From CAYRVX01 sp964642165 (GTDB lineage Bacteria > Planctomycetota > Phycisphaerae > SM23-33), in contig CAZXOC010000167.1 of the NCBI GenBank assembly GCA_964642165.1, positions 1 to 16,356 on the forward strand: a stretch of 16,356 nucleotides of DNA. The letters run 5' to 3'. The position numbers and the translations under genes are program-made. How positions within the stretch are numbered: position 1 is the stretch's first letter; every line of letters starts with the position of its first letter. The notes under the pieces are model-generated. The model saw only the letters and a list, made by a program, of their open reading frames with translations. It did no database searches and was not told the DNA's origin. Positions 1-8,280 of this stretch are shown piece after piece.

Positions 1-60
1 CATGGCCATAGATGTAAGTGCTTGGGATCTAACGAGGACGGAGTTTTCAGGAGGGACAGG

Positions 61-1029
61 TCAGGCGTCGCCGTCGGCGATGGCGGCGTCGCGGCTGCCT
101 TTGGTGTCGGTCTCGACGCCTGTCGGCTCGCACAGGCGGACGTACAGTTCCGGGCGACGCGTCTGCATGTGCGAGCGGCCGAGGTTGTGCCCCAGCGGCT
201 CGGGGGCGAGGTCGGCGAGGACCATGTCGTCGCCCAGCGCGTCGCTCTCGATCATCACGCGCCCGTGGGGGTTCAGGATCATCGACCCGCCGGTGCGCAC
301 CTCGTCCCCGTCGATGCCGACGCCGTTGCAGTAGACCAGGTAGCACCCGTTGTCGTAGGCCCGGCTGGGCAGCCAGCGCAGGATCCACTCGCGGCCCTTG
401 GGCCCGGCAAACTCGGCGCGGAGGGCGTCCGGGTCGTCGTGGCGGGCGTCCCACAGCGCACGGTCGATCACGCCCATGCCGGCGTACGAGATGGGGAACC
501 CGCCCGTCTGGTGCGGGGCGAGCATCACCTGGACGCCCATGGTGGCCATGACGCGGCCGCACTCCGGCTGGTTGTTGTCGTAGCAGGTCAGCACGCCGAA
601 CCGCCAGCCGAGGTGGTCGAACACGGTGAACTCGCCGCCGGACGTCAGGGCCGGGTTGACGAACGCGTGGAGCTTGCGATGGCGGTGGACCTGCCCGCCC
701 GGCGCGGCGACGACGTAGGTGTTGTAGAGCCCGCCTTCGGCGTCGCGCTCGACGAGCCCGGCGGCGACGGCGAGCCCGTGGTCGCGGGCGAGCGCGAGCA
801 GGCGCCGCGTGGCGGGCCCATCGGGCACGGGCTGGGCGAGATCGGCAAGCTGCTCGGGCGTCAGGGCGGCCAGCGGCATGTAACCCGTGATGCAGCACTC
901 GGGCATGGCAACGAGGCGCGCGTCGCCCTCGGCGGCCTGCCCGGCGAAATGCTCGACACGGTCGAGGTTCCACTCGATGTCCAGGGGCCTGGGCTCGAAC
1001 TGCACGGCGGCGATCCGGATCGGTTGCAT
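61..1029 (-). CDS. Carbon-nitrogen hydrolase (nitrilase superfamily)
   Basis: A 322-residue cytoplasmic-type enzyme with no signal peptide. The nitrilase-superfamily Glu-Lys-Cys triad is visible: Glu44 in AMPECCITGY, Lys119 in RHRKLHAF and Cys149 in LTCYDNNQPE. The protein opens with IRIAAVQFEP, the usual first beta-strand of this family. Such enzymes hydrolyse nitriles, amides or N-carbamoyl compounds; the substrate cannot be read from the sequence. The ATG at 1029 is preceded by GGAGA with about 8 nt spacing, and the stop is TGA at 61-63. It is transcribed away from the RAYT gene, and its promoter must lie in or next to the left REPIN (1126-1211). The length is slightly above a minimal nitrilase domain (about 270 residues), with a polar C-terminal tail. 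The family is secure, the substrate unknown. Confidence 0.88.
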   Translation of the reverse strand: MQPIRIAAVQFEPRPLDIEWNLDRVEHFAGQAAEGDARLVAMPECCITGYMPLAALTPEQLADLAQPVPDGPATRRLLALARDHGLAVAAGLVERDAEGGLYNTYVVAAPGGQVHRHRKLHAFVNPALTSGGEFTVFDHLGWRFGVLTCYDNNQPECGRVMATMGVQVMLAPHQTGGFPISYAGMGVIDRALWDARHDDPDALRAEFAGPKGREWILRWLPSRAYDNGCYLVYCNGVGIDGDEVRTGGSMILNPHGRVMIESDALGDDMVLADLAPEPLGHNLGRSHMQTRRPELYVRLCEPTGVETDTKGSRDAAIADGDA

Positions 1030-1102
1030 GGTCTCGTTCTCCGTCGGAAGGCGGGCGTATTGTAGGCGCCCGCCTCGGGCGATACACGGGAGATACGACC
1101 GG

Positions 1103-1125
1103 AGCCCACGGGAAGCCCACGGGGG
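1103..1125. repeat. Tandem partial REP half-sites next to the left REPIN
   Basis: Two consecutive copies of the left REP arm, AGCCCACGGG at 1103-1112 and AAGCCCACGGGGG at 1113-1125, run directly into the complete palindrome that starts at 1126. They lack the right arm, so they look like decayed or truncated REP units. This is seen directly in the sequence; how they arose is inference. Confidence 0.6.
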
Positions 1126-1211
1126 AAGCCCACGGGCCGCCGCCCGTGGGCTTGGGGGCGCGCCGGGGGGTTAGTGTCTCTGCGAAGCCCACGGGCGGCG
1201 GCCCGTGGGCT
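1126..1211. repeat. Left REPIN: two inverted REP palindromes
   Basis: The first palindrome (1126-1153) has 12-bp arms AAGCCCACGGGC / GCCCGTGGGCTT around the loop CGCC. The second (1186-1211) has 11-bp arms AGCCCACGGGC / GCCCGTGGGCT around the loop GGCG. Because GGCG is the reverse complement of CGCC, the second unit is the first in inverted orientation, which is the definition of a REPIN. The spacer begins GGGGGCGCGCCG, as in the right-hand pair. The element lies between the divergent nitrilase and RAYT genes. Confidence 0.8.
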
Positions 1212-1269
1212 CCGTCGCGCTGAGAGAATGTGGTTGCGTTCGCGGACGGACGCCCCTACCCTCCACACC

Positions 1270-1815
1270 ATGGGTGCGTGGAATGGGTGGTATCACGTGA
1301 CGGGGGGAACGTACGGCACCTGGTTGAGGGGAGACCCGCGCGGGTGGCGCGACCGGAAACACCGCAAGCACGTCGAAGGCGACTACAAAGACCCTCCGCC
1401 GCCCGGGGAGCACGACGCCCTGCTCGAGCACGTCCGAAGCTCCATGCGCTTCCCGCCCGTGGAGCTCACGCCCGGACAGCGCGAGATCGCCGGGCGCGCC
1501 ATGGTAGAGAAACTGGCCCAACTGGAGTGCGAGCCGATCAGCTTCTCCCTCGACGCGATCCACTACCACATCCTGGTTCGCTTTTCGCAGGGCTCGGCGC
1601 GGGTGCTCGTCGGCAGGGCGAAGCTGCACGCGTACCACGAGGTGCGCAGCTCGGGGCGGGACGAGAGGATTTGGGCGAAGCGATGTCGCGTTCAGCCCAT
1701 CGCCGGCCGGGACCACCAGGTCCGGGCGTACGGATACATCCTGGAGCATCGCCGGGCGGGCGCATGGACGTGGTCGTTCCGGGAAGGTCTCTACTGGTCC
1801 GAGGACCGCACGTGA
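1270..1815 (+). CDS. REP-associated tyrosine transposase (RAYT, Y1/HUH type)
   Basis: A 181-residue protein of the Y1 transposase (IS200/IS605-like) fold. Near the N-terminus it has WYHVTGGTYGTWLRGDPRGW, the signature of a RAYT-like family. An HUH motif, His98-Tyr99-His100 (DAIHYHILVRF), would bind the metal. The segment RAYGYILEHRRAG carries Tyr154 and Tyr156; Tyr156 aligns best with the nucleophile of the usual YI..NP..AG motif. RAYTs cut and join single-stranded DNA at REP hairpins, and this gene is flanked on both sides by REPIN palindromes, as expected. The frame stays open upstream to 1174, but that part is translated from REP sequence. ATG at 1270 was chosen because the conserved WYHVT strand follows at once; ATG at 1228, with GAGAGA before it, is the alternative. 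The substrate link is inferred from context. Confidence 0.78.
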   Translation: MGAWNGWYHVTGGTYGTWLRGDPRGWRDRKHRKHVEGDYKDPPPPGEHDALLEHVRSSMRFPPVELTPGQREIAGRAMVEKLAQLECEPISFSLDAIHYHILVRFSQGSARVLVGRAKLHAYHEVRSSGRDERIWAKRCRVQPIAGRDHQVRAYGYILEHRRAGAWTWSFREGLYWSEDRT

Positions 1816-1860
1816 GGCGTTGGGACTGACGGGAAACGCCGAATGCGCGGGAGGAGAACG

Positions 1861-1927
1861 AAGCCCACGGGCCGCCGCCCGTGGGCTTGGGGGCGCGCCG
1901 AAGCCCACGGGCGGCGGCCCGTGGGCT
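1861..1927. repeat. Right REPIN: two inverted REP palindromes between convergent genes
   Basis: The palindrome at 1861-1888 (loop CGCC) and the one at 1902-1927 (loop GGCG) repeat the left pair and are separated by only GGGGGCGCGCCG. They are mutually inverted. They sit 45 bp after the RAYT stop and end 9 bp before the stop of the convergent metallohydrolase gene. The strong GC hairpins could also stop or protect transcripts from both sides, although neither is followed by a T-run. Confidence 0.8.
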
Positions 1928-1936
1928 CTCGGGTTG

Positions 1937-3478
1937 TTACTCGCACGCCTTCTGGTACACCGCACGCGCCTTGCGGTAGGTCTCCAGGACGGTGTCGATC
2001 GCCTTCGGATCGGGCGCCTCGGCGCGGAGCGGCTCCCACTTGGCGATCAGCTCGTCCATCCACTTCGCGTAGAAGCGTGCGGCCGCCGGATCGCGCGGGC
2101 GGCGGCCGCCCACGGTGACGTAGAACGGGCTGGTGTGGGCGAAGCGCACGACGCCGCCGCGCACGGGCTCGAAGGCGCGCACGGCGAGCCAGGTGCTCTC
2201 GGCAATCGTCAGCTTGTGCGTCGCGGCGATGCGGCGGCGGTTGCCCTTGTCCGGCTGGAACGTCGCGACGACCTTCCCGCCGAGGACGACCTCGGCCTTC
2301 TCGAGCGGGTCGCGATCGAGGACCTCCAGCTCGACGGTGGCCTCGAGCTTTCGCCCGGCCGGCACGCCGAAGCGATGCCCGATCGGCTCGCCGTTGATCG
2401 TCACGAAGAGCATCGGGCCGTTCGTCACGAAGTTGCGCCCCTCGCGCAGCGCGTCGAACCAGTCGCCGTAGTCGAAGCGGTCGAGCCGCACGTACACGCG
2501 GTTGTAGCCCAGCGGGTTCCTCAGCACGCCGGAGGCTGAGCCCGCCGACGCGGCGATCTGCCAGCCCAGGTTCAGGTAGCGGTAGTACAGGTCGAGCACG
2601 TTGTGGGCGAAGCCCGCCGGGCGGGGGTACTTGCGGCGGTCGCGCGGGCGGCCCCAGGCCTCGTTGTCCATCAGCCCGGTCCGCTGGAAGTGGTTGCAGA
2701 CGATGCCGATCGTGTCGACCCGCCCCAGCGCCACGTGCACGGGCGCCTCCCACCAGAAGGGCTTCTCGACCTCGACGAACGCCTTCTGCCTCCGGGCCGC
2801 CTCGTGGTAGGCCAGGCCGCTCGGCGCGTGGCGCGTGACGCCCTTGAGCAGGATCGGCTCGGAGAGGTTGAACAGCATGACCGCCCCGCCGCGGCGCTCG
2901 TCCTCCTGGGCGAGCTTGTGGAAGCACCGCGGCTTGGGCGAGGCGGCGCCGTCGTCGCCGACGCGAACGAGGTACGGCCGCTCGACCTTCTCGTGGCGTT
3001 GGTTCCAGTGCGTCAGGACGGGCGCGACGTTGAGGTCGTCGGCGCGAAGCAGCAGCGGCATATCCTTCACGGCGCGGTGGACGTGCAGGTCGCCGCTGTA
3101 GAAGCCCCGGGCGTTCATGTCGATCCAGCGGCGCAGGCGGACGGTCTGCCTGCACGTCGTGCCGGCCTCGATGACCGGCTCGGCGACGAACGGCTCGTAC
3201 TCGCCGCCGCGCTCGATGCGCAGGGAGGCCCGGCCGGCGGGCAGGTCCACGGCAAACGTGCCCGGGCAGCAGAAGTGCCCGTCGCGCTCGAAGCGCGGCA
3301 GCCCGGGCGCGTAGACGCCCTTGCCGGCCGCGGAAAGGTGCACCCGGCAGGGAAGCGCATCGTCGGCGCCCTTCTCGCTAACGCGGACCTCCAGTCGCCC
3401 GGTGGGTGCGTCGGCCGCCAAGGCGAAACGCACCGCGGCCACCAGCAGCAGGCAAAGCAGACCGCATCGCAGCAGCAT
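1937..3478 (-). CDS. Exported CehA/McbA-family (PHP-type) metallohydrolase
   Basis: A 513-residue exported protein. The signal peptide is MLLRCGLLCLLLVAAVRFALA, with cleavage likely after ALA near residue 21. Residues 25-118 look like a beta-sandwich, with carboxypeptidase-regulatory-like strands. A PHP-like metal-binding domain follows, opening with FYSGDLHVH (His132, His134), with LTHWN near residue 157. The C-terminal half holds NFVTNGPMLFVTING, typical of CehA/McbA proteins, and ends in a helical tail. Family members hydrolyse esters or phosphoesters; the substrate is unknown here. The ATG at 3478 has AAGGAG 8 nt upstream; the in-frame GTG at 3499 would place residues before the signal peptide and is less likely. 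The canonical TDH motif seems replaced by LTHWN, so activity is not certain. It is the last gene of the three-gene minus-strand run. Confidence 0.75.
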   Translation of the reverse strand: MLLRCGLLCLLLVAAVRFALAADAPTGRLEVRVSEKGADDALPCRVHLSAAGKGVYAPGLPRFERDGHFCCPGTFAVDLPAGRASLRIERGGEYEPFVAEPVIEAGTTCRQTVRLRRWIDMNARGFYSGDLHVHRAVKDMPLLLRADDLNVAPVLTHWNQRHEKVERPYLVRVGDDGAASPKPRCFHKLAQEDERRGGAVMLFNLSEPILLKGVTRHAPSGLAYHEAARRQKAFVEVEKPFWWEAPVHVALGRVDTIGIVCNHFQRTGLMDNEAWGRPRDRRKYPRPAGFAHNVLDLYYRYLNLGWQIAASAGSASGVLRNPLGYNRVYVRLDRFDYGDWFDALREGRNFVTNGPMLFVTINGEPIGHRFGVPAGRKLEATVELEVLDRDPLEKAEVVLGGKVVATFQPDKGNRRRIAATHKLTIAESTWLAVRAFEPVRGGVVRFAHTSPFYVTVGGRRPRDPAAARFYAKWMDELIAKWEPLRAEAPDPKAIDTVLETYRKARAVYQKACE

Positions 3479-3486
3479 GATCGGTG

Positions 3487-3492
3487 CTCCTT
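3487..3492 (-). promoter_or_regulatory. Ribosome binding site deciding the metallohydrolase start
   Basis: On the minus strand this reads AAGGAG, 8 nt before the ATG at 3478. It selects that ATG over the in-frame GTG at 3499 and gives a clean signal peptide. Confidence 0.75.
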
Positions 3493-3548
3493 GTGACAAC
3501 GTGACAGGCGGCGGCCGTGGCCGGCGGCGCGCTGGAAGGCCCGGCGGG

Positions 3549-5111
3549 TCAGTCGGCCCCTTCGGCCGGTTGGGTCGGCTGGCTCGCGGGCCTCGTCCCC
3601 GGCCGCTTGGCGCGGAACAGGGCCGACGCGGGGATCTCCCGCTTCCGGATGCCCGGGCCTTCCCACGAGACCTTCAGGGCGTCCTCGCCGGTGGACTCGA
3701 AGTAGGTCAGGCGGATGGAGTGGAGCCCGGCCTCGAGCGAAACGAACCCGCGGCGCTCCATCTCCGCGTGCAGGCCGTCGTTGTCCACCACGAGCTTCTC
3801 GCCGACGTAGAGGCGGCTGCCGTCGTCACTGCGGACGTGGAACTGGTAGATCCCGTCGGCGGGCACCTTGATGTAGCCGGCGAAGCGCAGGGCGAAGTGG
3901 TCGCGGCCGGCGCGGGGGCCCAGGCCGAAGGTGGCCGTCGTGTCGGTTTCGACGGGCTTGCGGCGGCGGAAGTCCGGCAGGAGCCGCCATCGGCCGGCGA
4001 AGACCTCGCAGTCGAGCCCGCGTTTCACGTCGGCGACCGGATCGGCGGGGCGGGGCGGGACGGGCTGGAGCGGCACGTCGACCTCGACGTCGTTGCCGTC
4101 GCGCAGGAGCCGCAGCGGCAGCTCCTGTCCGCCCCGGCGGCCGACCAGCGCCAAGTGGTAGTCGATGCCGCTGCGCACGTCGAACCAGCCCGCGCGGGTG
4201 ACGACGTCCCCGGGCTTCACGCCCGCCTCGGCGGCCGGCGAGTCGCGCCGCACGGCGACGACGGTCGCCGCGTCGCGCCCGGCGACCTCCATCCCCAGCC
4301 GGAACCCGTAGCGCCCCTCCGCGGCGACGGTTTCGGCGAAGGCGTCTCGCACCAGGTCGATGGGGATGGCGAAGCCGATCCCGTCGGCCTCGTCCTTGCG
4401 GCTGGTGGCGATGCCGACGACCTCGCCGAAGCGGTTCAGCAGGGGCCCGCCGGAGACGCCGGGGTTGATCCCCGCGTCGGTCTGGATGGCGTCGCGCAGG
4501 AGGGTGAAGTCGGTCTTCGTGCTGCGCCCCAGGCCGGTGATGACGCCCGCACCGAGCGTCGGCCCGAAGCCGAAGGGATTGCCGATCACGATGGCCGGCT
4601 CGCCGACCAGGAGGTCGTCGCTGCGGCCGAGGGGCAGGGCGCGGAACGGCCCGGGGGCGTCGATCTTCAGCAGCGCCACGTCGTGGGCGTCGTCGCGGGC
4701 GATGACGCGGAGCCGGCGGAGCCGCCCGTCGTGGAACTGCACGCGCCGCGTGCCGGGCTTCTTCAGGGCGTGGCTGTTGGTCAGCACGAAGCCCTCGGGG
4801 TGGATGACAAAGCCGCTGGCGCGTTCGACGCGCGCGACGGGCGTCGGCCGGGCCGGGCCCCGGGGGCTGGACCGCGGCTGCGACACGGGCGGGGCCGCCT
4901 CGCGCCAGGTGGTCGTGATGGTGACGACGGCCGGGCTGCACCGCTCGAACAGCTCGACCAGCGGCGTGCGGCGCAGCGCCCGGCGCGCGTCGACGTCCGA
5001 CTCGTCGCCCGGGCGCGTCGCCGGCCCGGGCTCCACGGGCGCACAGGCCGACAGGCACCCCATGACCAGCACCAACGGCGCTGTCCGCAACGCAGCACGA
5101 AGGCCGCTCAT
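3549..5111 (-). CDS. Lipoprotein HtrA/DegP-type serine protease with PDZ and PA14 domains
   Basis: A 520-residue lipoprotein. The signal ends in the lipobox LSAC, with Cys23 as the probable lipid-modified residue. A trypsin-like HtrA domain follows with the full triad: His114 (LTNSHALKK), Asp144 (DAHDVALLKID) and Ser220 (INPGVSGGPLLN). The residue before the serine is Val rather than the usual Asn. A PDZ domain spans about 266-350 (SPAAEAGVKPGDVV). Residues about 365-500 form a PA14-like module (YIKVPADGIYQFHVRSDDGS, then RLYVGEKLVVDNDG), usually a carbohydrate-binding beta-barrel. The ATG at 5111 has GGGAG upstream; the open frame reaches 5192, but the extension precedes the lipoprotein signal. 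It lies 118 bp after the phosphatase gene and 70 bp before the metallohydrolase gene, so co-transcription is likely. Role: cell-envelope proteolysis, perhaps anchored to glycans. Confidence 0.87.
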   Translation of the reverse strand: MSGLRAALRTAPLVLVMGCLSACAPVEPGPATRPGDESDVDARRALRRTPLVELFERCSPAVVTITTTWREAAPPVSQPRSSPRGPARPTPVARVERASGFVIHPEGFVLTNSHALKKPGTRRVQFHDGRLRRLRVIARDDAHDVALLKIDAPGPFRALPLGRSDDLLVGEPAIVIGNPFGFGPTLGAGVITGLGRSTKTDFTLLRDAIQTDAGINPGVSGGPLLNRFGEVVGIATSRKDEADGIGFAIPIDLVRDAFAETVAAEGRYGFRLGMEVAGRDAATVVAVRRDSPAAEAGVKPGDVVTRAGWFDVRSGIDYHLALVGRRGGQELPLRLLRDGNDVEVDVPLQPVPPRPADPVADVKRGLDCEVFAGRWRLLPDFRRRKPVETDTTATFGLGPRAGRDHFALRFAGYIKVPADGIYQFHVRSDDGSRLYVGEKLVVDNDGLHAEMERRGFVSLEAGLHSIRLTYFESTGEDALKVSWEGPGIRKREIPASALFRAKRPGTRPASQPTQPAEGAD

Positions 5112-5229
5112 CCGTCTCCCTTCCCTCGAACCGCCGCCAAGCTCACTTATACCAAAACGCCGCCTGGGGCGGGGTTTCGGGGCAAGTTCCACGCGCGGAA
5201 GCCCATCGCCGCGCGGACACGCGGGCGCT

Positions 5230-8200
5230 TCAGAACGACACGCTCAGCGCCCTGGCGCCCTTCCTGTCCTTCACCGCTTGCACGCCCTTGAGCACCTTCC
5301 ACCGCTCGGTGCCCTGCTCGCCGACCTTGACGGTATAGGCGCCTTGCGCGAACACCCACGGCTGGAACGTGCTGCCCTGGATGCGGAGCGTGTAGACGAC
5401 CTCGCCGTCGGCCTCGTCGATGACCTGGACGACCGGCTCCGTCATGCCCTGGACCTCGATTCTCGGCAGCCAGGCGACGGGCTTGCGGGCGTAGTTGTCG
5501 AGCTGGTGAATGGTCCTGGGCCAGCCCTCGTACTGCGTGCCGGTCTTGGGGTCTTTGGGGTCGGCAAACAGCGGCCAGCACTCGATGGTGATCTTCCGCG
5601 TCTTCTTGTGGAAGCGAACGATGCCGTAGCCGGGCATCTTGTCGTGGATGCTCGCGGGCTCGCGGCCCATCTTGCGCGGGTTGGTGTGGGCGTGGACGGT
5701 GACGTGGTTGCCGAAGGCGTCGAGGAACTCGCCGGTGTGCTCGATCATGCCCTTCCGCCAGTTGTGGGCGGGCTTGAGAGGCACCCAGGCCCGGGGGTAG
5801 AAGTTGGCCACGCTGGGCACGCAGAGGCTCCACCCGGCGTCGCCCCACGTCTCGACGCCGTGGTGGGCCAGCGTGGCGAGGTGCTGGTCGCCGCCGATCA
5901 TCAGCGCGAAGCCGCGGCGCATGTCGCGGAGGGCCTTGTTCCGCCCGGTCTGCGGCCAGCCGTTCGAGTCGTAGTCGGCGATCAGGCGCCTCAGCCCGCC
6001 GCCGTGGAGCGTGGCCAGGTTCGCAAAGACCGTCTGCGACAGGGCGCACTTGAAGTCGCAGCCGCGCCAGTCCGCCGCCCAGGCCCGCAGGAACTCGAGC
6101 TGCCGCTTCCCCAGCAGCCGCGCGCCGGGCACGTCGGCCGTCTTCGGGTCGAACTTCGGGTCCGTGACGTGGTCGCTGCGGCCGCTCTTCGTCGGCGGCA
6201 CGAGGCCCTGCGGGCCCGTCTTGAACTTGCGGTCCTCCAGGATGGCGAAGCTCACCCGCCCGTAGGTCATGTTCGTGTAGTAGACGCCGATGCCCTGTTC
6301 GACGGGCGTGGGGTCGAACGGGTCGGGCAGGTTGCTCGTCTGCGTGCGCTCGACCATCTTCACCCAGTTGGGGTCCATGGCGTAGCCGCCGGAGTTGATG
6401 CCGCGCGGGCATTTCCGCCCGCCGTGACCCCAGAGGTTGCCGTGGTAGACGTCGTGGTCGTCGGGGATGCTCACGCACGGGCGGTCGCGGAGCAGGTCGG
6501 CGTGGGCCCAGCCGAAGAAGTACCACTTGCGGAGGTAGCCGAGCACGGCCTGGTCCAGCGGGCCGCGCTGGCAGCCGTAGCCGCCCACGTTCTCGTAGAT
6601 GTTGTCGCCCGAGAAGAACAGGACGTCGGGGTCGTGGATCCCGACGTGCTTGACGAGGTCGAGGTTGGGGAAGGCGTAGTCGCTGTTGCCGGTGAAGGCG
6701 GCGACGACGATCGTCTCCTTGTCGACGGGGTCGCGGCGGACGGTGCCGCCGAAGTAGTGGTCCCTGGCCTTCCCGTCGGCGCCGATCAGCGCGTAGGCCA
6801 CGCGATACGGCGTGTCGCGCGCGGGGTCCCAGTCGGCGACGCGGAAGGTCGCCGTGCGCGCCAGCGGGTGGGTCTTCGCTCGGGCGATCTCGGCCCACTC
6901 GCCCTCGGGCCGGCGGCGGACCTGGAGACGGACGGTCTTGCCGTCCTTCTCGCCGAGGGGCGGCATCTGCGCGGTCATCTTCAGGACGCGGCCGGACAGC
7001 GTGTACTGGGCCCACAGCACAGGCCCGAAGGCCTGGTCGTCGTGGGTCTCGACCTTGCCGCCGGCGACCTGCCAGTCGCGGAACCAGAACCGCACGTTGC
7101 CGCCGGCGGCGGCGGCGCGCCGCCCGCCCCCGGCGCGTCGGTAGTGGCACACCAGCGCCAGGTTGCCGGCCAGCCTGTCGGCCGGCACGGAACGGCTGAT
7201 CTCGGCGAGCTTCCTGTCGTTCTTCGCGTCGTAGGCGCTCAGCGTGAGCCGGTAGGCTCCGCCTGCCGGCGCGGCCGTCACGCGAAGCTCGACGTCGTCG
7301 ATGGGCAGGGCATCCGCGGCCGGCGCCGGCCGGGCCTTGGGTCGGGCCCTCGGCTTCCTGCCGGCCGTGGCCGTGTCCAGGACGTACAGCTCCGCGATGA
7401 CCGCGGCGGGCCGGCCGTTGTGGCTCGTCTTCGGCACGAGGCGGACGTAGCGCCCCTTCCTGGCGGCGAAGCGCACCTCCTGGAGCCGGTAGCCCGTGCG
7501 AAACGCGCCCGTCGCGACGGGTCGGCCCCAGTCCTTGCCGTCCGTGCTGACGTGGAACGCGTAGTCCTTGATGTGCCCGGACGTCTGGCCCTGACGCGGC
7601 AGGTAGCAGAAGCCGCACACCTCGTACGGCGCCCCCAGGTCGATCTGCACGTCGTGCGGATAGGGCGCCCTGCGCGCCCTGTATTGCGAGTGCCAGAAGG
7701 TCTCGGCCCGGCCGTCGAGCATGTTGACGGCGCGGGATCTCTCGCCCTGTGTCTCCTCGCTGTCGACGCGGAGGATCTTCCATCCGGCCCTCGGGATGCC
7801 GCGAGGGGCGAGCCTGGCCGCCGCGCCCGCCGGCGCGCTGCCGAGGAACAGCTTGCCGTCCGTCGTCAGCCCCGCGTCGATGCCCACGCCGCGGCGGGCG
7901 CTGTCGCGGTAGTCCTTCCAGTAACCGATGGACCCGATGCGGAACCCCGCCCAGCCCCCGCTCTTCCGCGCCCCGTCCGGCTCGATCGCGCCCAGCCGCA
8001 CGCTCATCCGCAGGTCGCCGCGACCCTCGCCGAGCTGGCGGGTCAGCAGGTGCACGTTGCGGTCGGCGCCGCTGGTGACGCACTCCAGCCGCCCGTCCGC
8101 CACGCGCCAATCCTGGAGCCGGTTGGCCCAGTACTCCGGGCCGACCCAGATGCGCGTGACGGCCTTCGGCCAGGCGCTGCGGAAGGCGTCGGCCTCCGCC

Positions 8201-8280
8201 GCCGCAGAGGTGGCTGCGAGAACGACAAGGGCGAGCGGAAGCCCCGCCCACGAGGCAAAGAAGCGGATGCGTCGGTCCAT
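5230..8280 (-). CDS. Exported PhoD-like metallophosphatase with inserted discoidin (F5/8 type C) domain
   Basis: A 1016-residue exported protein. The signal peptide ends near AATSAAAEA (residue 30). Residues about 40-165 and 325-440 look like two halves of a LamG/DUF1080-like beta-sandwich. Between them, about 165-302, sits a discoidin (F5/8 type C) module: DSE, LDGRAETFWHS, VQIDLG, KGRYVRL, IAELYVLD. The C-terminal half is a PhoD-type phosphatase/phosphodiesterase with metal-binding signatures SGDNIYEN (Asp559, Asn560), IPDDHDVYHGN (Asp608, His609) and GGDQH (Asp798, His800). PhoD enzymes hydrolyse phosphate mono- and diesters outside the cytoplasm. The ATG at 8280 has AGGAG 9 nt upstream; the open frame to 8520 has no signal peptide at its start. 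It is the first gene of the minus-strand operon. The split-sandwich reading is inference; the phosphatase call is firm. Confidence 0.85.
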   Translation of the reverse strand: MDRRIRFFASWAGLPLALVVLAATSAAAEADAFRSAWPKAVTRIWVGPEYWANRLQDWRVADGRLECVTSGADRNVHLLTRQLGEGRGDLRMSVRLGAIEPDGARKSGGWAGFRIGSIGYWKDYRDSARRGVGIDAGLTTDGKLFLGSAPAGAAARLAPRGIPRAGWKILRVDSEETQGERSRAVNMLDGRAETFWHSQYRARRAPYPHDVQIDLGAPYEVCGFCYLPRQGQTSGHIKDYAFHVSTDGKDWGRPVATGAFRTGYRLQEVRFAARKGRYVRLVPKTSHNGRPAAVIAELYVLDTATAGRKPRARPKARPAPAADALPIDDVELRVTAAPAGGAYRLTLSAYDAKNDRKLAEISRSVPADRLAGNLALVCHYRRAGGGRRAAAAGGNVRFWFRDWQVAGGKVETHDDQAFGPVLWAQYTLSGRVLKMTAQMPPLGEKDGKTVRLQVRRRPEGEWAEIARAKTHPLARTATFRVADWDPARDTPYRVAYALIGADGKARDHYFGGTVRRDPVDKETIVVAAFTGNSDYAFPNLDLVKHVGIHDPDVLFFSGDNIYENVGGYGCQRGPLDQAVLGYLRKWYFFGWAHADLLRDRPCVSIPDDHDVYHGNLWGHGGRKCPRGINSGGYAMDPNWVKMVERTQTSNLPDPFDPTPVEQGIGVYYTNMTYGRVSFAILEDRKFKTGPQGLVPPTKSGRSDHVTDPKFDPKTADVPGARLLGKRQLEFLRAWAADWRGCDFKCALSQTVFANLATLHGGGLRRLIADYDSNGWPQTGRNKALRDMRRGFALMIGGDQHLATLAHHGVETWGDAGWSLCVPSVANFYPRAWVPLKPAHNWRKGMIEHTGEFLDAFGNHVTVHAHTNPRKMGREPASIHDKMPGYGIVRFHKKTRKITIECWPLFADPKDPKTGTQYEGWPRTIHQLDNYARKPVAWLPRIEVQGMTEPVVQVIDEADGEVVYTLRIQGSTFQPWVFAQGAYTVKVGEQGTERWKVLKGVQAVKDRKGARALSVSF

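Noticed and set aside
1..60. A gene start reading leftward from the CAT at 1-3
   Set aside because: Only the ATG would be in the window and no ribosome binding site precedes it, so nothing can be supported.
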